A DNA stretch of 64,000 nucleotides, taken from Streptomyces sp. SCSIO 30461. Its GTDB lineage: Bacteria; Actinomycetota; Actinomycetes; Streptomycetales; Streptomycetaceae. Under the pieces are notes generated by a model that was not told where the DNA came from, did not search any database, and saw nothing but the letters and a program-made list of their open reading frames with translations. Positions 62,091-64,000 of this stretch are shown piece by piece; the stretch's first letter is position 1; every line of letters starts with the position of its first letter. The position numbers and the translations under genes were made by a program. The stretch covers positions 2,472,001 to 2,536,000 of the forward strand of contig NZ_CP146101.1 in assembly GCF_037023745.1 (NCBI RefSeq), written 5' to 3'.

Positions 62091-62765
62091 TCAGAGGGGT
62101 GCCGGGCGGGGGCCCGGGATGGCGACAGCGGTCAGGAGGAGTCCCTCCGCCACCGTCCACCGGCCGGCCAGCTCGGTCAGGGTCTGGCCGTCGAGCACCG
62201 GTCCGGGGACTCTCAGCCGGGCGGTGAACGACCAGGAAGCCGGATGGAGTTCGAGGTCAGCGGAATCGAAGTCCAGAGTCCGGTGGGTGAGCGGGGACCA
62301 GGCCTTGAACAGGGACTCCTTGGCGCTGAACAGCAGCCGGTCCCAGTAGGTGCCGGGGTGCCGGTGGGCGAGCGTGCGCAACTGCTCGCGTTCTGCGGCC
62401 GATGTGACCTCGCGGGCCACGCCGGGCGGCAGCGCCAGGTGCGGCTCCGCGTCGATGCCCAGCGCCCGCCAGCGGTCGGCGGGCGCCACGGCGGCACCCC
62501 GGTAGCCCTCGCAGTGGGTGAGGGAGCCGATGGTGCCGGCGGGCCACAGTGGCTCGCCGCGGCGGCCGGTGAGCACCGGCTCGGCCGCCCACCCGAGGGC
62601 GACGAGCGCCTGGTGGGCGCACACGCGGACCGTGGCGAACTCGCGGCGCCGTTCTTCGACGGCGTCGCGGATCAGGGCCAGCTCCGCCGCGAAGAGCAGC
62701 TCCCGCGGGAAGTCCCCGACCGTGTCGACCGAGACCGTCCCGGGCGGGAGGATCTCCTGGATCAT
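62091..62765 (-). CDS. Sfp/EntD-type 4'-phosphopantetheinyl transferase
   Basis: 224 aa. Motifs in order: GRRGEPLWPAGTIGSLTHCE near residue 85, LGIDAEPHLALPPG (Mg-binding Asp and Glu), and YWDRLLFSAKESLFKAWSPL with the conserved WxxKES-type motif. It transfers the phosphopantetheine arm of CoA to carrier proteins, making apo-PKS/NRPS domains active. Location in the cluster suggests it activates the polyketide synthase; many streptomycetes rely on a distant enzyme instead. It begins 7 bases beyond the methyltransferase stop, in the same operon. Confidence 0.93.
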   Translation of the reverse strand: MIQEILPPGTVSVDTVGDFPRELLFAAELALIRDAVEERRREFATVRVCAHQALVALGWAAEPVLTGRRGEPLWPAGTIGSLTHCEGYRGAAVAPADRWRALGIDAEPHLALPPGVAREVTSAAEREQLRTLAHRHPGTYWDRLLFSAKESLFKAWSPLTHRTLDFDSADLELHPASWSFTARLRVPGPVLDGQTLTELAGRWTVAEGLLLTAVAIPGPRPAPL

Positions 62766-62772
62766 ACGGGGG

Positions 62773-63516
62773 TCACTCCCGGGTGCCGATGAAGAGGCCG
62801 CGCCCGGACGGGCCGCCCTCCTGGAACTCGACGGCGAGGCCGGCGCGGGCGAATGCCCGCTCGTAGGCGTCGCGCGTGAAGAGGGTGATGAGGTGGGTCT
62901 CGGAGAGGTGCGTGATGTCCTGGCCGGGCTCGGCGATCAGGTAGTGCACGTCGATGCGGGTGGCGCCGCTCTCCAGCCGCGAGTGCGAGACGCGGGAGAT
63001 GGTCTTGCCCTCCGCCTCGGTGATGGACGCGCCCACGAAGCCGGGGGTGAACGTGGCGGGGAACCACCAGGGTTCGACGACGACGACACCGCCCGGTTCG
63101 AGGTGGGCCGCGAAGCGGGCCAGAGCCGCGTCGAGTTCGGCCTGGTCACGCATGTGGCCGATGGAGCTGAACATACAGGTGACGGCGGAGAAGGCGGTGT
63201 CGAGCGTGAAGTCGCGCATGTCGCCGAGGTGCACGGGCACGTTCGGGTTGCGGCGGACCGCTATGTCCCGCATGTCCGAGGAGAACTCCACGCCCTCGAC
63301 CCTGTCGAAGGCGCCGTTGAGATGCTCCAGGTGGAGGCCGGTGCCGCAGGCCACGTCGAGGAGGCTGCGGGCGCCGGGCGCGCGGGAGGCGATGAGGGCG
63401 GCCAGGTCCGTCGCCTCGCGTGCGTAGTCCTTGCCCTTTCCCTGGTGGACCAGGTCGTAGAGGCGGGCGACGCCGCCCGCGTAGCCGCTGTTCGCGGGGG
63501 CTTCGGTGGTGGTCAC
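62773..63516 (-). CDS. N,N-dimethyltransferase of an aminodeoxysugar (DesVI/TylM1/EryCVI-like)
   Basis: 247 aa from GTG 63516 after AGGAGAG; GTGA overlaps the glycosyltransferase stop. SAM-dependent fold: ARLYDLVHQGKGKDYAREAT, the glycine loop SLLDVACGTGLHLEHL, GVEFSSDMRDIAVRR, HLGDMRDFTLDTAFSAVTCM, and FSSIGHMRDQAELDAALARF with LEPGGVVVVEPWWFP. The HQGKGKDY and EPWWFP stretches are typical of the TDP-aminosugar N,N-dimethyltransferases that finish desosamine, mycaminose or similar sugars. The natural sugar cannot be decided without the remaining sugar genes. Confidence 0.92.
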   Translation of the reverse strand: MTTTEAPANSGYAGGVARLYDLVHQGKGKDYAREATDLAALIASRAPGARSLLDVACGTGLHLEHLNGAFDRVEGVEFSSDMRDIAVRRNPNVPVHLGDMRDFTLDTAFSAVTCMFSSIGHMRDQAELDAALARFAAHLEPGGVVVVEPWWFPATFTPGFVGASITEAEGKTISRVSHSRLESGATRIDVHYLIAEPGQDITHLSETHLITLFTRDAYERAFARAGLAVEFQEGGPSGRGLFIGTRE

Positions 63517-64000
63517 GTCGTCTCTCCTCGGCTGGGGTGTGCGGTGTGCGTAGGGCCCCGGCGGGCCGCGAGGCGTTCGAGGGCCGGGACGAGTTCCGCC
63601 GGGGAGGGGTCGGCGAGGGCCTCGTCGCGCAGCCGGTGCGCGGCCGCCGTGATCGAGGTGTCGGTGAGGACCCGGATGACCGCCTCGCGCAGGGATGCGG
63701 CGTCGAGCTTCTCGGGCGGCAGGTCGATGCCGGCGCCATGTTCCTCGTGCATGCGGGCCTTGAGCGGGGCGTCCCACAGGGAGGCCACGATGATCTGCGG
63801 TACGCCGTGCACATGGGCGGTGTAGCCGGTTCCGGCGCCGCCGTGGTGGACGATCGCGGCGCAGGTCGGCAGCAAGGCGTCCAGAGGGACGAAGTCGACG
63901 ACGCGGATGTTGGCGGGCAGGGCGTCGCGGTCGTCGAGTTGGGTCGCGTCGAAGGTCGCGACGAACTCGGCGTCGATGTCACCGAGGGCGTGCAGCAGGT
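63513..64000 (-). CDS. activator-dependent macrolide glycosyltransferase (DesVII/TylM2/EryCIII-like), partial
   Basis: Only the C-terminal about 162 residues are in the window; the gene continues to the right. The nucleotide-sugar binding half is present: IRVVDFVPLDALLPTCAAIV, HHGGAGTGYTAHVHGVPQII, ASLWDAPLKARMHEEHGAGI, LPPEKLDAASLREAVIRVL. These GT1 enzymes attach aminodeoxysugars to macrolactones with the help of a P450-like partner (DesVIII/TylM3), which should be close by if the call is right. It overlaps the dimethyltransferase start by four bases, the order seen in desosamine-type clusters. Confidence 0.9.
   Translation of the reverse strand, partial: LLHALGDIDAEFVATFDATQLDDRDALPANIRVVDFVPLDALLPTCAAIVHHGGAGTGYTAHVHGVPQIIVASLWDAPLKARMHEEHGAGIDLPPEKLDAASLREAVIRVLTDTSITAAAHRLRDEALADPSPAELVPALERLAARRGPTHTAHPSRGETT

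Overview
The window is high-GC actinobacterial DNA, almost certainly from a Streptomyces chromosome. The supporting genes are Streptomyces-type AfsA/ScbR butyrolactone genes, SARP regulators, many GTG starts, and an aconitase (acnA) next to an XRE-fused MurA-like enolpyruvyl transferase. I recall the same murA-like/acnA neighbour pair in S. coelicolor (SCO5998/SCO5999). No rRNA, tRNA or CRISPR array was seen.

Layout. (1) 0-6.2 kb: two orphan sugar-tailoring genes (TylF-type O-methyltransferase, UXS-type SDR), decayed IS701-type elements, a decapitated XRE-TPR regulator and two small conserved genes. (2) 6.3-8.7 kb: an orphan Hint-linked polymorphic toxin C-terminus with a candidate immunity gene. 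The toxin is split by an IS1380-family element with a clean 5-bp target duplication. (3) 8.5-10.8 kb: two damaged tyrosine recombinases. (4) 10.9-13.5 kb: alkylsulfatase and a YoaK/DUF1275 membrane protein. (5) 13.5-16.6 kb: two abutting IS5-family elements, each carrying a homologous coiled-coil/winged-helix passenger gene. (6) 16.8-22.3 kb: an orphan TnsA-like gene, a secreted nuclease-like LTD protein, ChrB-MFS and CmtR-CDF metal-resistance pairs. (7) 22.4-27.5 kb: nested insertions (IS4 and IS3 in an older transposon, an IS110 scrap in the IS3). (8) 28-29.8 kb: XRE-MurA fusion. (9) 30.4-39.5 kb: stacked Tn7-like elements between murA-like and acnA. The larger one encodes TnsA, TnsB, TnsC and two TniQ proteins and carries a CGNR regulator and an MFS exporter. 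(10) 39.7-42.4 kb: acnA. (11) 44-64 kb: the left part of a biosynthetic cluster, most likely for a glycosylated macrolide.

The cluster starts with a gamma-butyrolactone module: ScbR-type receptor, NmrA-like reductase, AfsA-type synthase and a second receptor-like TetR. At least five ARE-like operators lie nearby, one exactly over a SARP promoter. Two SARPs, a LuxR-type protein and a PucR/GAF regulator follow. Crotonyl-CoA carboxylase/reductase would supply ethylmalonyl-CoA. A secreted GH3 beta-glucosidase of DesR/EryBI/OleR type and an HflX paralogue look like self-protection genes. The leftward run at the right edge encodes an activator-dependent glycosyltransferase, a DesVI/TylM1-type N,N-dimethyltransferase, an Sfp-type phosphopantetheinyl transferase and a transaldolase-like protein lacking the Schiff-base lysine. 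The polyketide synthase itself is not in the window.

The strongest candidates for something undescribed are the IS-split toxin/immunity module, the paired IS5 passenger genes, the Tn7-like pile-up at murA-acnA (with a TnsB that has lost its N-terminus and apparently its first catalytic Asp), and an IS701-like protein in the macrolide cluster whose catalytic Asp pair is replaced.
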